Part shown: positions 1 through 8,606 of the stretch, in pieces
How the letters are laid out: every line of letters starts with the position of its first letter
Position numbering within the stretch: position 1 is the stretch's first letter
NCBI GenBank assembly: GCA_902594145.1
Contig: CACJLA010000001.1
Span: forward strand, 100,543-164,542
Direction of reading: 5' to 3'
DNA length: 64,000 bases
DNA from: an uncultured Alphaproteobacteria bacterium
Lineage (GTDB): Bacteria; Pseudomonadota; Alphaproteobacteria; HIMB59
Notes under the pieces: generated by a model
Database searches by the model: none
What the model was told of the DNA's origin: nothing
What the model saw: only the letters and a program-made list of their open reading frames with translations
Position numbers and translations under genes: made by a program

Positions 1-1
1 G

Positions 2-175
2 TCACAATTTTATATATTTGCTGATAGTGATAAATTTGTAAGTAACGATAAAGCACAAGAAAAAATTAAACGAGAAAATACTGAAACATTAGTAAAATCA
101 TTTATAAATAACTTATATATAACAGAACAAAAATGTTCATCAAAAATTCTAAAGATAAGAGAAAAATATTATTGA
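2..175 (+). CDS. C-terminal fragment of an LptE-like outer-membrane lipoprotein (partial)
   Basis: An open frame enters from the left edge and stops with TGA, leaving 57 codons of an acidic/basic helical tail. It overlaps the next gene by 43 bases. In many alphaproteobacteria the gene just upstream of holA and facing parB is lptE, which helps LptD insert lipopolysaccharide. The tail (helical, ending a short distance after a 'LVKSFINNLY' stretch) suits an LptE C-terminus but is not diagnostic. The assignment is from position. Any small tail protein could look like this. Confidence 0.35.
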   Translation, partial: SQFYIFADSDKFVSNDKAQEKIKRENTETLVKSFINNLYITEQKCSSKILKIREKYY

Positions 176-795
176 ATAATATTAGTGTTATAGAAAGTTT
201 TTTGATAACTGAAAGGAATGATAAACTTATAATAAATCAAGTATCTGAAGAAATTGGTACTTTCTATAAGAATTTCATTTATAGATCTTGTGCTGAAAAA
301 GGAATTAATGTTATTCTCAGCAATAGAGATGAGGAAAGGGAAACAGAAGATTTATTCAAAAAGAAAGAATTAAAGATTTGTTTGACAAATAGTGCAAAAG
401 ACATTGAAAATGTTTTATCTAAGAGGGAAAAGTTTATAGTAATTACAGATTATAAAATTTTTAAAAAATATTCTAATAGTTTGTTATCAGTCAATGGATA
501 CAATTATGAAAAGGATATTAAATATTATGTACAAAATAATCTTAAAATAAGTAACTTAGATATCTTAGAGTTTTGTATTTCTACACCTCAACTAGTTTTT
601 TCAGAAACTTCAAAATTTCTTGTCAATAGCAAAGGCTATGTCAAAGAAACAAAAATAAATGAAAGAAATAATCCTATATTAGAACTAAGAAAAGAATTGT
701 TTAATTTAAAAAGAAAAAAGGGTGATTTAAGGAAAGCTTATGAAATTTTAAAAAACGAAGCAAAGTTTAAAAAACTCAATTTTTTAGCTTATTAA
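133..795 (+). CDS. Hypothetical protein at the holA position (possible divergent DNA polymerase III delta subunit)
   Basis: A 220-residue, Lys/Asn-rich protein without signal peptide or membrane segment. It overlaps the upstream frame by 43 bases and the 3' end of parB by 20 bases, tail to tail. In related genomes the lptE-holA pair faces parB here, so a clamp-loader delta subunit is the positional guess. However, it is about 120 residues shorter than usual HolA (around 340), and I see no clear HolA motif. The start is ambiguous because no good ribosome site is visible and upstream codons are shared with the previous frame. Function is not established. Confidence 0.4.
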   Translation: MFIKNSKDKRKILLNNISVIESFLITERNDKLIINQVSEEIGTFYKNFIYRSCAEKGINVILSNRDEERETEDLFKKKELKICLTNSAKDIENVLSKREKFIVITDYKIFKKYSNSLLSVNGYNYEKDIKYYVQNNLKISNLDILEFCISTPQLVFSETSKFLVNSKGYVKETKINERNNPILELRKELFNLKRKKGDLRKAYEILKNEAKFKKLNFLAY

Positions 796-1603
796 TAAGA
801 AAATTATATTGCTCTAAATTTTCATAGAATATTTTTATATAACCTTTTCCTTTTGAATTATATGTTATTTTTGTTTTAAAACCAATTGTACTGCTAAGGT
901 TTAGCTCCTCATTTATTAAATTTGGTTCGGTTATTGATGCTTTTTTTTTATTTTTTTCAAGATCTCTTACAGTAAGCTTTCCTTTCTCGATCTGATTTAA
1001 AGTATTTTCATCGAAGTCATCAGGTGTTTTCCCAATTAAAGCCCTTGCATGACCCATTGAAATCTTACCTTTATTTAAAAGGTCAGAGAAATACTCATGA
1101 AGATTTAATATTCTTAAAAGGTTTGTTATGTGTGATCTACTTTTTCCGACAATATTAGCAAGATTTTCATGTGTATAATTGTTTTTTTCAATTAATCTTA
1201 AATAAGCCATAGCCTCTTCTGAAATCTTTAGATCTTCTCTTTGTATATTTTCGATAAGTGATATCTCGTCTTTGTCCAAATCATCCGGGATTAATAATGA
1301 TGGTAATATCTTGAGATCTGCTAGCTGTGCAGCTCTCCATCTCCTCTCCCCTGCAACTATTGTAAAATTGTCATTATCTTTTCTGATTAAGATGATTGGC
1401 TGAATTAAACCATTTTTTTTAATTGATTGTGCTAGCTCATCAATCTTTTCTTTATCAAATTCCTTCCTTGGCTGAGACTCGTCTCTGAATATTTTCTCAA
1501 TTGAGACCAATAATAATCCTTTATTTTCAGAGCTACTATTTTGAATAATCTTTTTATCACCTAACAGGGAGGAGAGGCCTTTACCTAATTTTTTATTTAC
1601 CAA
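776..1603 (-). CDS. parB: Chromosome-partitioning protein ParB
   Basis: CTP-dependent DNA clamp that loads at parS and spreads to segregate the replication-origin region. The 275-residue protein opens with the typical 'LGKGLSSLLG' box. It has the N-terminal nuclease-like/CTPase domain with 'GERRWRAAQ' around residue 85, a central helix-turn-helix ('LANIVGKSRSHITNLLRIL') and a C-terminal dimerisation tail. Its start overlaps the end of parA by 11 bases, so the two are translated together. Its presumed target, parS, is 3.2 kb away inside mnmG. Length is normal for the family. Confidence 0.96.
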   Translation of the reverse strand: MVNKKLGKGLSSLLGDKKIIQNSSSENKGLLLVSIEKIFRDESQPRKEFDKEKIDELAQSIKKNGLIQPIILIRKDNDNFTIVAGERRWRAAQLADLKILPSLLIPDDLDKDEISLIENIQREDLKISEEAMAYLRLIEKNNYTHENLANIVGKSRSHITNLLRILNLHEYFSDLLNKGKISMGHARALIGKTPDDFDENTLNQIEKGKLTVRDLEKNKKKASITEPNLINEELNLSSTIGFKTKITYNSKGKGYIKIFYENLEQYNFLINKLKN

Positions 1604-2360
1604 TTTGATGAATGCTCCTTTCTAAAAATTCCTTTGCCAATGCAATATAAGCTTGTGAACCACTACACTTTAAATCGTATATAATAGCTGGCAACCCATG
1701 GCTTGGGGCCTCAGACAATCTGACATTTCTTGGCACATTAAATTTGTATACATTAGTGTCAAAATATTCTCTTGCTTCTTTTTCAATTAATGAAGATAAA
1801 GAATTTCTTCTGTCATACATCGTTAAAATTATTCCATTTAATTTTAAACTAGTATTTAAATTTGTTTTGACTGCATCAATTGTTTTGATTAGTTTAGAAA
1901 GACCTTCCAAGGCAAAAAATTCACATTGAACAGGAATTAAAATTTCATCACTCGCTACAAGTGAACTAATGGTCAATAAGCCAAGAGTGGGTGGTGTGTC
2001 AATAAAAACATACTCATAAAAATTCATTATATTGCTTAAATAATCTTTTAATAAATAATTTCGATTTTCGTCATCTGCCAATTCATATTCTGCAGCAGCA
2101 AGATTCTCACAAGCTGATATTACATCTAAATTAGGTATTTGCGATTTTTGTATAGCATTGTTAATTTTAACTTCATTACTAAAAACTCTGTAAATTGAAA
2201 GTTTAGGATCATATGCATCAAAAGACATTGAAGAATTATATTGGGGATCCATATCAATTACTAAGACTTTCTTATCTATTGATGCTAAAGCAGTAGCAAG
2301 GTTAACAACAGTTGTTGTTTTTCCAACACCTCCTTTTTGATTAGCGATTGTAATTATCAT
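1593..2360 (-). CDS. parA: Chromosome-partitioning ATPase ParA (Soj family)
   Basis: Walker-type ATPase that forms a DNA-bound gradient pulling ParB-parS complexes. The deviant Walker A 'KGGVGKTT' is at residues 9-16, the A' motif 'VIDMDPQ' near 35 and Walker B 'VFIDTPP' near 119. The C-terminal part contains the common 'VRLSEAPSHG' signature of chromosomal ParA proteins. At 255 residues it lacks an N-terminal regulatory extension, as expected for chromosomal Soj. It overlaps parB by 11 bases and the upstream rsmG by 4, forming a leftward run from mnmE to parB. Confidence 0.97.
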   Translation of the reverse strand: MIITIANQKGGVGKTTTVVNLATALASIDKKVLVIDMDPQYNSSMSFDAYDPKLSIYRVFSNEVKINNAIQKSQIPNLDVISACENLAAAEYELADDENRNYLLKDYLSNIMNFYEYVFIDTPPTLGLLTISSLVASDEILIPVQCEFFALEGLSKLIKTIDAVKTNLNTSLKLNGIILTMYDRRNSLSSLIEKEAREYFDTNVYKFNVPRNVRLSEAPSHGLPAIIYDLKCSGSQAYIALAKEFLERSIHQIGK

Positions 2361-2974
2361 TTAGCACATACAATAATAATTTTAGAGTCATCAGATGTTA
2401 TACTTGGATATGTTTTACATAAATAATTGTTATTATTTAAAATTTGTAATTCGGATAAGTAGGACTTCCCTTTTAGTAAAATAAACTTTGTATGCTTGTG
2501 AATAATTTTTTTAGTTAGAGATATGATTTTATCGACTGGTGCAAACGCTCGAGCTGTAATGTAATCGATATTAAGGTCTGATAAGTCTGAAATAGATTTG
2601 TTGTGAACTTTATAATCTAAACCAAGTTGTAACTTGCACTTATCTAAAAAGATTGATTTTTTTGGGGATTTTTCAACTAAATGAAGGTTTTTGTATCCTA
2701 TTATGGATAAGATAACTCCCGGTAACCCGGCACCTGAACCAATATCCATGTGTGTTTTTTTTCTATTAGGTAGGTATTTAACTATTTGTATGCAATCAAG
2801 TAAATGCCTTTGATCAAAATTTTCTACTGTACTTTTGCCAATTAGGTTCATTTTTTTATTTTCGTCTATTACTATCTTTTTATATTCGTATAATTTTTTT
2901 AAAATAAATTTATAATTTTTAAAATTTTCATTACAGAAAATTGTTAAATTATCGTCGAGCAATTTTATTTCCAC
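2357..2974 (-). CDS. rsmG: 16S rRNA (guanine-527-N7)-methyltransferase RsmG (GidB)
   Basis: SAM-dependent methyltransferase that modifies G527 in helix 18 of 16S rRNA. The SAM-binding motif 'DIGSGAGLPGV' is near residue 78, preceded by the family's 'NLIGKSTVENFDQRHLLDC' segment. 'ITARAFAPVDK' near 140 fits the usual 'RA' catalytic region. The 205-residue length is typical. It overlaps the end of mnmG by 26 bases and parA by 4, so it is part of the classical gidA-gidB-parA-parB string. Confidence 0.94.
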   Translation of the reverse strand: MEIKLLDDNLTIFCNENFKNYKFILKKLYEYKKIVIDENKKMNLIGKSTVENFDQRHLLDCIQIVKYLPNRKKTHMDIGSGAGLPGVILSIIGYKNLHLVEKSPKKSIFLDKCKLQLGLDYKVHNKSISDLSDLNIDYITARAFAPVDKIISLTKKIIHKHTKFILLKGKSYLSELQILNNNNYLCKTYPSITSDDSKIIIVCAK

Positions 2975-4811
2975 TAATTTTTTTATATTTCATTATTTGA
3001 AAAAGTGCGCTGGGTGTTATACCAGATATTTTACATGCATCATTTAAGTTTGTAGGTCTATGTTTATTTAATTTTTCGAGTATCTCTCGCGATAACGAAG
3101 GTATTTTATTAAAATCAATATTGGTCAAATTCATATTTTTATTTTTATTTAATTGATCATATGATTTTTTCTCACGTTCATAAAATACTTGATATTTTGA
3201 GTCAAAATATATTTTAGTAAGTAATTTTTGATCTATTTTGACACTAAAAAAGTCTTTAAATTTTTTTGTTGATAATTCTAAAAATTTTAAAACTTCAAAA
3301 CCATTTCTAATCTTTCCATCCTTCTTAACTTTTATTCTTTTCGTCTTCAAATCATTTGGGGAATATTTTAGTGACTTTATTTTCTTTAATATTTTTTTCT
3401 CATCTTTAATATTTTTTGTAATTAGGTTGTATTCTGTTTTATTAAATACTTTATTATTTATTGTACTAGAAAACCTCTCATAAGAATTATCTGTCCTAAG
3501 TTTTAATCTATTTTCAGCTCTTGACGTGAACATTCGGTATGGTTCTGTCACACCTAGCTTTGTCAGATCATCTACCAAAACTCCTATATAACTGTTTTCC
3601 CTTTCAAAAACTTTATTATCAAATTTTATTTTTTTTATTTTCATAGCAGCATGAATGCCTGCATATATACCCTGACCAGCTGCTTCTTCGTAGCCTGTAG
3701 TACCATTTATTTGTCCAGCTAAAAAAAAGTTTTCAATTTTCTTTGTTTCAAAATTATTTTTTAATTCTCTAGGATCAACTGTGTCGTATTCTACAGCATA
3801 CCCGTACTGATCTACTTTACAATTTTCCAAACCTTTAATGGATCTAAGAAATTTTAACTGAATATTTTTATCTAAAGAATTAGATATACCATTTGGGTAA
3901 ACAAGATTGGAATTTAGTCCCTCAGGCTCTAAAAAAATATTATGCCCGTTTCTGTCGCCAAATTTAGTTATTTTGTCTTCAATTGATGGGCAATATCGAA
4001 CACCTTGAGACTTAATGATACCAGAGTACATTGCAGACTTATCAAGATTATTCCTGATAATTTTATGTGTTTTAATGTTAGTTTTAGTTATGTAACAATT
4101 TACATTTTTGTTCGTATTTTGTTTTGTAAAGTATGATAGAAAAATACCATTATTTTCAGATGGTTGAGGATCAAGAATGTCATAATCGATAGATTGAGCA
4201 TAAATTCTAGGAGGAGTGCCAGTCTTAAGTCTCATTGTCTTAAAATTTTTATTGATAAACTTTGCAAGTTCTTTGGAAGAGCTATTTCCAATTCTTCCTG
4301 CCTCTTTTACTTCATTTCCAAAATAAATTTTACCATTTAGAAAGGTACCGGTTGTAAGAATAACAATCTTTGATTTAATTTTACCTGCTTTAAGGCATTC
4401 AAGCCCAACAATCTTGTTATTTTTTTGTAAAATATTTATTGCTTCATCTTCAATAAGTTCAATTTTAGAGGATTTAATGTATTTTTTCATGTTTTTAACA
4501 TATAGATCTCTATCAATCTGTGCTCTTACACCCCACACAGCAGGTCCTTTTGATAAATTTAATACTCTATAATGAATTGCCGATTTATCTCCAATTTTAC
4601 AAATAACTCCACCTAAAATATCAACTTCACTGGCTATGTGAGTTTTGCCTACCCCGCCAATACTAGGATTACATGATAGTTTGCCCAAATCTGATTGATT
4701 TTTAGTAATTAAAGCTGTTTTTAAACCATATTTTTCGCATATATTGGCTGCCTCTGCTCCAGCATGTCCAGCACCTATTACTACTACATCATAATGTTCC
4801 ACGTGAAACAA
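2949..4811 (-). CDS. mnmG: tRNA uridine-34 5-carboxymethylaminomethyl modification enzyme MnmG (GidA)
   Basis: FAD/NADH enzyme that with MnmE makes cmnm5U at the wobble base of several tRNAs. The FAD dinucleotide fold 'VVVIGAGHAGAEAA' starts near residue 9, the 'GTFLNGKIYFG' box is near 150, and the family signature 'GQINGTTGYEEAAGQG' is near residue 365. The C-terminal helical domain follows; 620 residues is normal. The track's start is TTG; a GTG four codons in would remove the 'FHV' residues encoded by the embedded parS site. mnmE lies immediately upstream, with one base between. Confidence 0.97.
   Translation of the reverse strand: MFHVEHYDVVVIGAGHAGAEAANICEKYGLKTALITKNQSDLGKLSCNPSIGGVGKTHIASEVDILGGVICKIGDKSAIHYRVLNLSKGPAVWGVRAQIDRDLYVKNMKKYIKSSKIELIEDEAINILQKNNKIVGLECLKAGKIKSKIVILTTGTFLNGKIYFGNEVKEAGRIGNSSSKELAKFINKNFKTMRLKTGTPPRIYAQSIDYDILDPQPSENNGIFLSYFTKQNTNKNVNCYITKTNIKTHKIIRNNLDKSAMYSGIIKSQGVRYCPSIEDKITKFGDRNGHNIFLEPEGLNSNLVYPNGISNSLDKNIQLKFLRSIKGLENCKVDQYGYAVEYDTVDPRELKNNFETKKIENFFLAGQINGTTGYEEAAGQGIYAGIHAAMKIKKIKFDNKVFERENSYIGVLVDDLTKLGVTEPYRMFTSRAENRLKLRTDNSYERFSSTINNKVFNKTEYNLITKNIKDEKKILKKIKSLKYSPNDLKTKRIKVKKDGKIRNGFEVLKFLELSTKKFKDFFSVKIDQKLLTKIYFDSKYQVFYEREKKSYDQLNKNKNMNLTNIDFNKIPSLSREILEKLNKHRPTNLNDACKISGITPSALFQIMKYKKISGNKIARR
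4795..4810. promoter_or_regulatory. parS centromere site (ParB binding)
   Basis: The 16-bp palindrome TGTTCCACGTGAAACA matches the consensus parS TGTTNCACGTGAAACA at every fixed position. It overlaps the first codons of mnmG, where it encodes the Phe-His-Val-Glu-His stretch. parB and parA are within 3.2 kb and the probable oriC gap is 3.6 kb away, as expected for a functional centromere. I saw no second perfect copy in the window, though I could not scan exhaustively. Confidence 0.9.
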
Positions 4812-4812
4812 T

Positions 4813-6138
4813 CTACTTTCCTATGCAAAAATTGCTAAAAACTCTATCATAAACATCTTCATTGTTAATATACCCAAATTCGTACGAAAAATCATCTAAT
4901 ATATTTCTAATTAATTGTGCAATTATTAAAATATCTCTTTCATTAATAATATCATTCTCATATTCTAATATTCTTTCTAAGAATTCTATCTCGCTATTGT
5001 TAAATTCTAGTTTATGATTTTTATGAGTAACATATTTGTTATAAATAGAAGATATCTTGATTCTACTGAAAAGGGCCTCTCTATTCAAATAATGGTTAAT
5101 TTTTATATTTTTAGAGTTGTAGTTAAATTGATCTGATTTTGTTTCAATTATAGTGAAATTTTTATTAATATCGAAATCTTTAAATAGTTTGGTTAAATCT
5201 GCTTTTCTCGTGTTTTTATCCTTTAAAACAAGAAAATGATCGATCTCTTTAGATAATTTTTGTGCTTTTCTATAACCAAATTTTTCTATTTTTCCTTGCT
5301 TAGATCTATGACCAGCTGTATCGAATAATTCGAACTTTTTTCCATCAAATATTATTTGGTTTGACAGGATATCTCTAGTAGTACCTTTAATATTAGTTAC
5401 AATGGCTCTTTCCTTATCTATAATCATATTAAAGAGTGTTGATTTTCCTACATTAACTGGTCCGATCAACATAATTTTGCAAATATTCTTTTGTTCTATT
5501 TTTGTTCTATTTTTATGTAATAATTTATTACAAATATTAAAAAAATCTCTCGTTTTTTTCATTATATTTTTAAAGTTGAAATCTTCATCATCAACAAAAT
5601 CTATAGAAGCTGTAATTTCAGAGAACAAATTAACAATATCTTCTTTAAGTGGTGTAAGTCCGCTAACTATGTCACCTTTAAAAAGGATTTTTTTATTATA
5701 TTCTAAAGATGAAAAAGACTCATTATTTATGATTAAATTGATTGCTTTGGCCTGCTTAAGCGAATATTTGTTATTGAAAACAGAACGATAAGAAAATTCG
5801 CCTTTTTTTGCTAATCTAAAACCAGGTATTTTATAATCTTTAAATACTTGTTCAAGTTGACTAGCAATAAGAGGCGAACCATGAATAAATATTTCACAAA
5901 CATCCTCTCCTGTAAAAGAGTTAGGTGATTTAAAATATACAACACTGCATTTATCTAAAATTGTTCCATCTATATTATGAAGTTCCACTAATTTCATCAT
6001 TGAATGATCTTTTGAGAAATTTCTTTTTGTTAGTTTTTTCAAAATTAATAAAACATCATCTCCCGATATTCTATAGCCTATAACGGGCGATTTAACTAAT
6101 GGCGTAAAATTTGAATAAACTGTACCTGAATTAAACAA
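4813..6138 (-). CDS. mnmE: tRNA modification GTPase MnmE (TrmE)
   Basis: Dimeric GTPase partner of MnmG in wobble-uridine modification. The N-terminal tetrahydrofolate-binding domain contains 'SPNSFTGEDVCEIFIHG'. The inserted G domain shows G1 'GPVNVGKST' near 229, G2 'GTTRDI', G3 'DTAG' and G4 'TKSD'. The C-terminus 'FCIGK' is the required C-x-G-K end, with Cys438. The 441-residue length is ordinary. The gene sits one base upstream of mnmG and is probably the first gene of the leftward operon. Confidence 0.96.
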   Translation of the reverse strand: MFNSGTVYSNFTPLVKSPVIGYRISGDDVLLILKKLTKRNFSKDHSMMKLVELHNIDGTILDKCSVVYFKSPNSFTGEDVCEIFIHGSPLIASQLEQVFKDYKIPGFRLAKKGEFSYRSVFNNKYSLKQAKAINLIINNESFSSLEYNKKILFKGDIVSGLTPLKEDIVNLFSEITASIDFVDDEDFNFKNIMKKTRDFFNICNKLLHKNRTKIEQKNICKIMLIGPVNVGKSTLFNMIIDKERAIVTNIKGTTRDILSNQIIFDGKKFELFDTAGHRSKQGKIEKFGYRKAQKLSKEIDHFLVLKDKNTRKADLTKLFKDFDINKNFTIIETKSDQFNYNSKNIKINHYLNREALFSRIKISSIYNKYVTHKNHKLEFNNSEIEFLERILEYENDIINERDILIIAQLIRNILDDFSYEFGYINNEDVYDRVFSNFCIGK

Positions 6139-6178
6139 AGCTTTGACATTATAAATTTATAATTATGCTAGTCTAGCA

Positions 6179-6829
6179 ATGAAAGCAGTCTTGTTTGGAT
6201 CCATAGGAACATTAATAGAAACATCTGACATTCAACGAAAATCTTTTAACCTAGCGTTCAAAAAGGAAGGGTTAGATTGGTATTGGAGTAGAAAAACTTA
6301 TAGTAAGTTATTAAAAAAATCTGGGGGAATAAAAAGAATTGAAGATTTTGCAAAACAAAGTGGTATGAGCATCAATGCTAAAAAGATATGGAAAAATAAA
6401 ACAGATATTTTTAACAAAATTATTTTATCCAATAATATTGGCGCCAGGAGAGGCGTTTTAAAAATTTTTAAATATGCAAAGGAAAATAATATTGATATTG
6501 GTCTAGTATCATCTACCTCGAAGAAAAATATTAATACACTTTTTAAAGCATTAAATGGTCAAATAAATAAAGAAGAATTTAGCTTCATAGGGAATAGAAA
6601 TTTGGTGTCTAAACCTAAGCCATATCCAGATATTTATTTTAAAGCATTAGAAATTATGAATTTAAATAAAAAAGACTGTGTAGCAATCGAAGACTCTATA
6701 GAAAGTACAAAGTCTGCTATTAAAGCTGGTATACAGTGTATTGCATTTCCAGGTATTTATCATAGTGATGAGAATTTTGAATCATGTAAATTGAAATTAA
6801 ATAAATTGGATATATCTATTTTTAAATAA
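6179..6829 (+). CDS. HAD-superfamily protein of the CbbY / beta-phosphoglucomutase type lacking the catalytic aspartates
   Basis: The 216-residue protein has the fold of subfamily I HAD phosphatases: a cap region, motif II 'GLVSSTS' near residue 108, motif III Lys in 'SKPKPYPD' near 141 and motif IV 'AIEDSIES' near 164. Motif I, normally DxDGT, reads 'LFGSIGTL' at residues 5-12, so the nucleophile Asp is Gly7 and the general acid Asp is Ile9. Ordinary phosphatase or mutase chemistry should be impossible. It is the only rightward gene between parB and rho, 40 bases from mnmE. It may be a binding or regulatory protein; substrate unknown. Confidence 0.8.
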   Translation: MKAVLFGSIGTLIETSDIQRKSFNLAFKKEGLDWYWSRKTYSKLLKKSGGIKRIEDFAKQSGMSINAKKIWKNKTDIFNKIILSNNIGARRGVLKIFKYAKENNIDIGLVSSTSKKNINTLFKALNGQINKEEFSFIGNRNLVSKPKPYPDIYFKALEIMNLNKKDCVAIEDSIESTKSAIKAGIQCIAFPGIYHSDENFESCKLKLNKLDISIFK

Positions 6830-6908
6830 TTATTTTAATTTGATCATAGGATCAATTATCTAAACTAATTTTTTTAATTTGATCTTATCTAAACCTGAAC
6901 ACATTTAG

Positions 6909-7109
6909 ATTTATGCACACATTGGAACAAGTAGTGATCTCCTTGAAAATATTTTGAGAGGTTTTAAATATTCATTCAAAAATGATTTCAGCGCTTATGA
7001 AACTGATATGTTTCATTTTTTAGAAAATAAAAGTAATTGACATAAAAAATCCAGAAGCTTTTCAATATTAAATAATGATCAAAATAAAATTGTAAATAAT
7101 TGGAATTAA
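6909..7109 (+). pseudogene. Possible decayed coding remnant between the HAD gene and rho
   Basis: The 282-bp gap between two convergent genes contains a frame with protein-like composition ('IYAHIGTSSDLLENILRGF' and on) but no start codon. A TAG stands just before it, a TGA interrupts it at 7038, and it ends at 7107-7109. Upstream residues in the same frame ('LILSKPEHI') continue the appearance. No family was recognised. An imperfect direct repeat (TTTTAATTTGATC and TATCTAAAC, twice) lies at 6833-6893. This may be a dead gene or chance. Confidence 0.3.
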
Positions 7110-7111
7110 AA

Positions 7112-8368
7112 TTATTGATTCATGCTGCTGAAAAACTCTTCATTGGTTTTGCAGTCTTTCATCTTATCTAGTAAGAATTCCATAGCATCTACTGTACCCA
7201 TAGAAGATAAAATCTTCCTTAAAATAAAGACTTTTTGAAGGTCTCCTGCATCTAATAATAAATCTTCTTTTCTAGTTCCGGATTTTTGGACATCAATGGC
7301 TGGATATGTTCTTTTATCAGAGAGTTTTCTATCAAGAACAATCTCTGAGTTACCTGTTCCTTTAAATTCTTCAAATATTACTTCGTCCATTCTACTACCA
7401 GTTTCAATCAAAGCAGTCGCAACAATAGTTAACGATCCACCCTCCTCAATGTTTCTAGCAGCACCAAAGAATCTTTTAGGTCTTTGCAAAGCATTTGCGT
7501 CGACGCCACCTGTTAGAACTTTTCCACTTGAAGGTACAACAGTATTGTAGGCTCTACCCAGCCTTGTTATGGAGTCTAAAAGAATGACAACATCATATTT
7601 ATTTTCAGCTAATCTTTTTGCTTTTTCAATGACCATTTCAGCAACTTGTACATGTCTAGCAGCAGGTTCGTCAAATGTAGAACTTATAACTTCTCCATTT
7701 ACAGATCGTTGCATATCCGTAACCTCTTCTGGTCTTTCATCTATTAGTAATACCATCAAATATACGTCAGGAAAATTTTCTGCAATTGATTTTGCAATTT
7801 TTTGTAAAATAACAGTCTTGCCTGATCTTGGTGGTGCGACTATTAATGATCTTTGACCCGCGCCAACTGGAGCAATAATATCAATAATCCTTGATGATAA
7901 ATCTGTATCAGGCTTTTCTGTTTCCAAATTGAATTTTTTTTCTGGATACAATGGAGTTAAATTATCAAAATTAGTTTTAAATTTATTATTCTTTGCAATA
8001 TCTATAAAATTTACCTTATTGGTTTCGACCAATGCAAAATATCTTTCACCATCTTTTGGAGGACGAATAGGACCTTCTAAAGTGTCCCCCTTTCTTAAAC
8101 CGTATCTTTTAATTTGATTAGGGCTTACATATATATCATCTGGCCCAGGTAAATAGTTAGAATCTGCAGAACGAAGAAAACCAAAGCCATCTTGCATTGT
8201 TTCTAAAACTCCCTCTCCAATTATTTCTTCATTCTTTTCAGCAAATTTTTTAAGAACAGAAAAATATATATCTTGTTTTTTTAAGCCAGAAGCATTTTCA
8301 ATACCTAATGATTCAGCATAATCCAATAGTTCTTGTGGTTTTTTGACTTTTAGCTCGTTTAAATGCAT
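7112..8368 (-). CDS. rho: Transcription termination factor Rho
   Basis: Hexameric RNA helicase that ends transcription of untranslated RNA. At the N-terminus is the Rho helix-loop domain, then the cold-shock-like RNA-binding domain with '[15 protein letters not shown]' near 57. The RecA-type ATPase has Walker A 'APPRSGKT' near 178, Walker B '[11 protein letters not shown]' near 260 and the secondary RNA site 'GGVDANAL' near 290. Length 418 is typical. It is the first leftward gene beside the presumed origin gap. Few intrinsic terminators are visible in this window, which fits heavy use of Rho. Confidence 0.97.
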   Translation of the reverse strand: MHLNELKVKKPQELLDYAESLGIENASGLKKQDIYFSVLKKFAEKNEEIIGEGVLETMQDGFGFLRSADSNYLPGPDDIYVSPNQIKRYGLRKGDTLEGPIRPPKDGERYFALVETNKVNFIDIAKNNKFKTNFDNLTPLYPEKKFNLETEKPDTDLSSRIIDIIAPVGAGQRSLIVAPPRSGKTVILQKIAKSIAENFPDVYLMVLLIDERPEEVTDMQRSVNGEVISSTFDEPAARHVQVAEMVIEKAKRLAENKYDVVILLDSITRLGRAYNTVVPSSGKVLTGGVDANALQRPKRFFGAARNIEEGGSLTIVATALIETGSRMDEVIFEEFKGTGNSEIVLDRKLSDKRTYPAIDVQKSGTRKEDLLLDAGDLQKVFILRKILSSMGTVDAMEFLLDKMKDCKTNEEFFSSMNQ

Positions 8369-8606
8369 TTTGGAAGTTACCTAGATTGTTAGATATATTG
8401 AAATAGGTTTATAACAAAAAATAAAAAGAAAATATATATATATATTTGTATATAGAGTTGTTGTTGTATGTCGAATGATGGGGATTAACACTTTACTATT
8501 AGAAAAAACCCTCATTTTGTTAAATTTTTATTGTTTAATAACAAATGTAGATAACTTAATATTGATAAATAAATAGTTTTTTTGCTGTTTAAAACTCTCT
8601 AAATTT
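8369..8606. other. Candidate chromosomal replication origin (oriC) region
   Basis: A 238-bp non-coding, extremely AT-rich gap separates leftward rho from rightward maf. It holds an alternating TA run (ATATATATATATAT near 8440), suitable for an unwinding element, and one near-consensus DnaA box on the minus strand (TTATCTACA at 8545-8553, one mismatch to TTATCCACA). Genes on both sides mostly point away. The flanks match those of the Caulobacter origin (parAB/gidAB/trmE/rho side versus maf-aroE-coaE-dnaQ side). Only one weak box is visible, so the call rests mainly on synteny. Divergent promoters for rho and maf must also lie here. Confidence 0.5.

Noticed and set aside
7296-8117. Plus-strand ORFs across rho
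   Set aside because: They are shadows of rho without motifs or ribosome sites.
8430-8460. TA-repeat as a mobile-element or CRISPR repeat
   Set aside because: It is a simple low-complexity AT tract without repeat-spacer structure.
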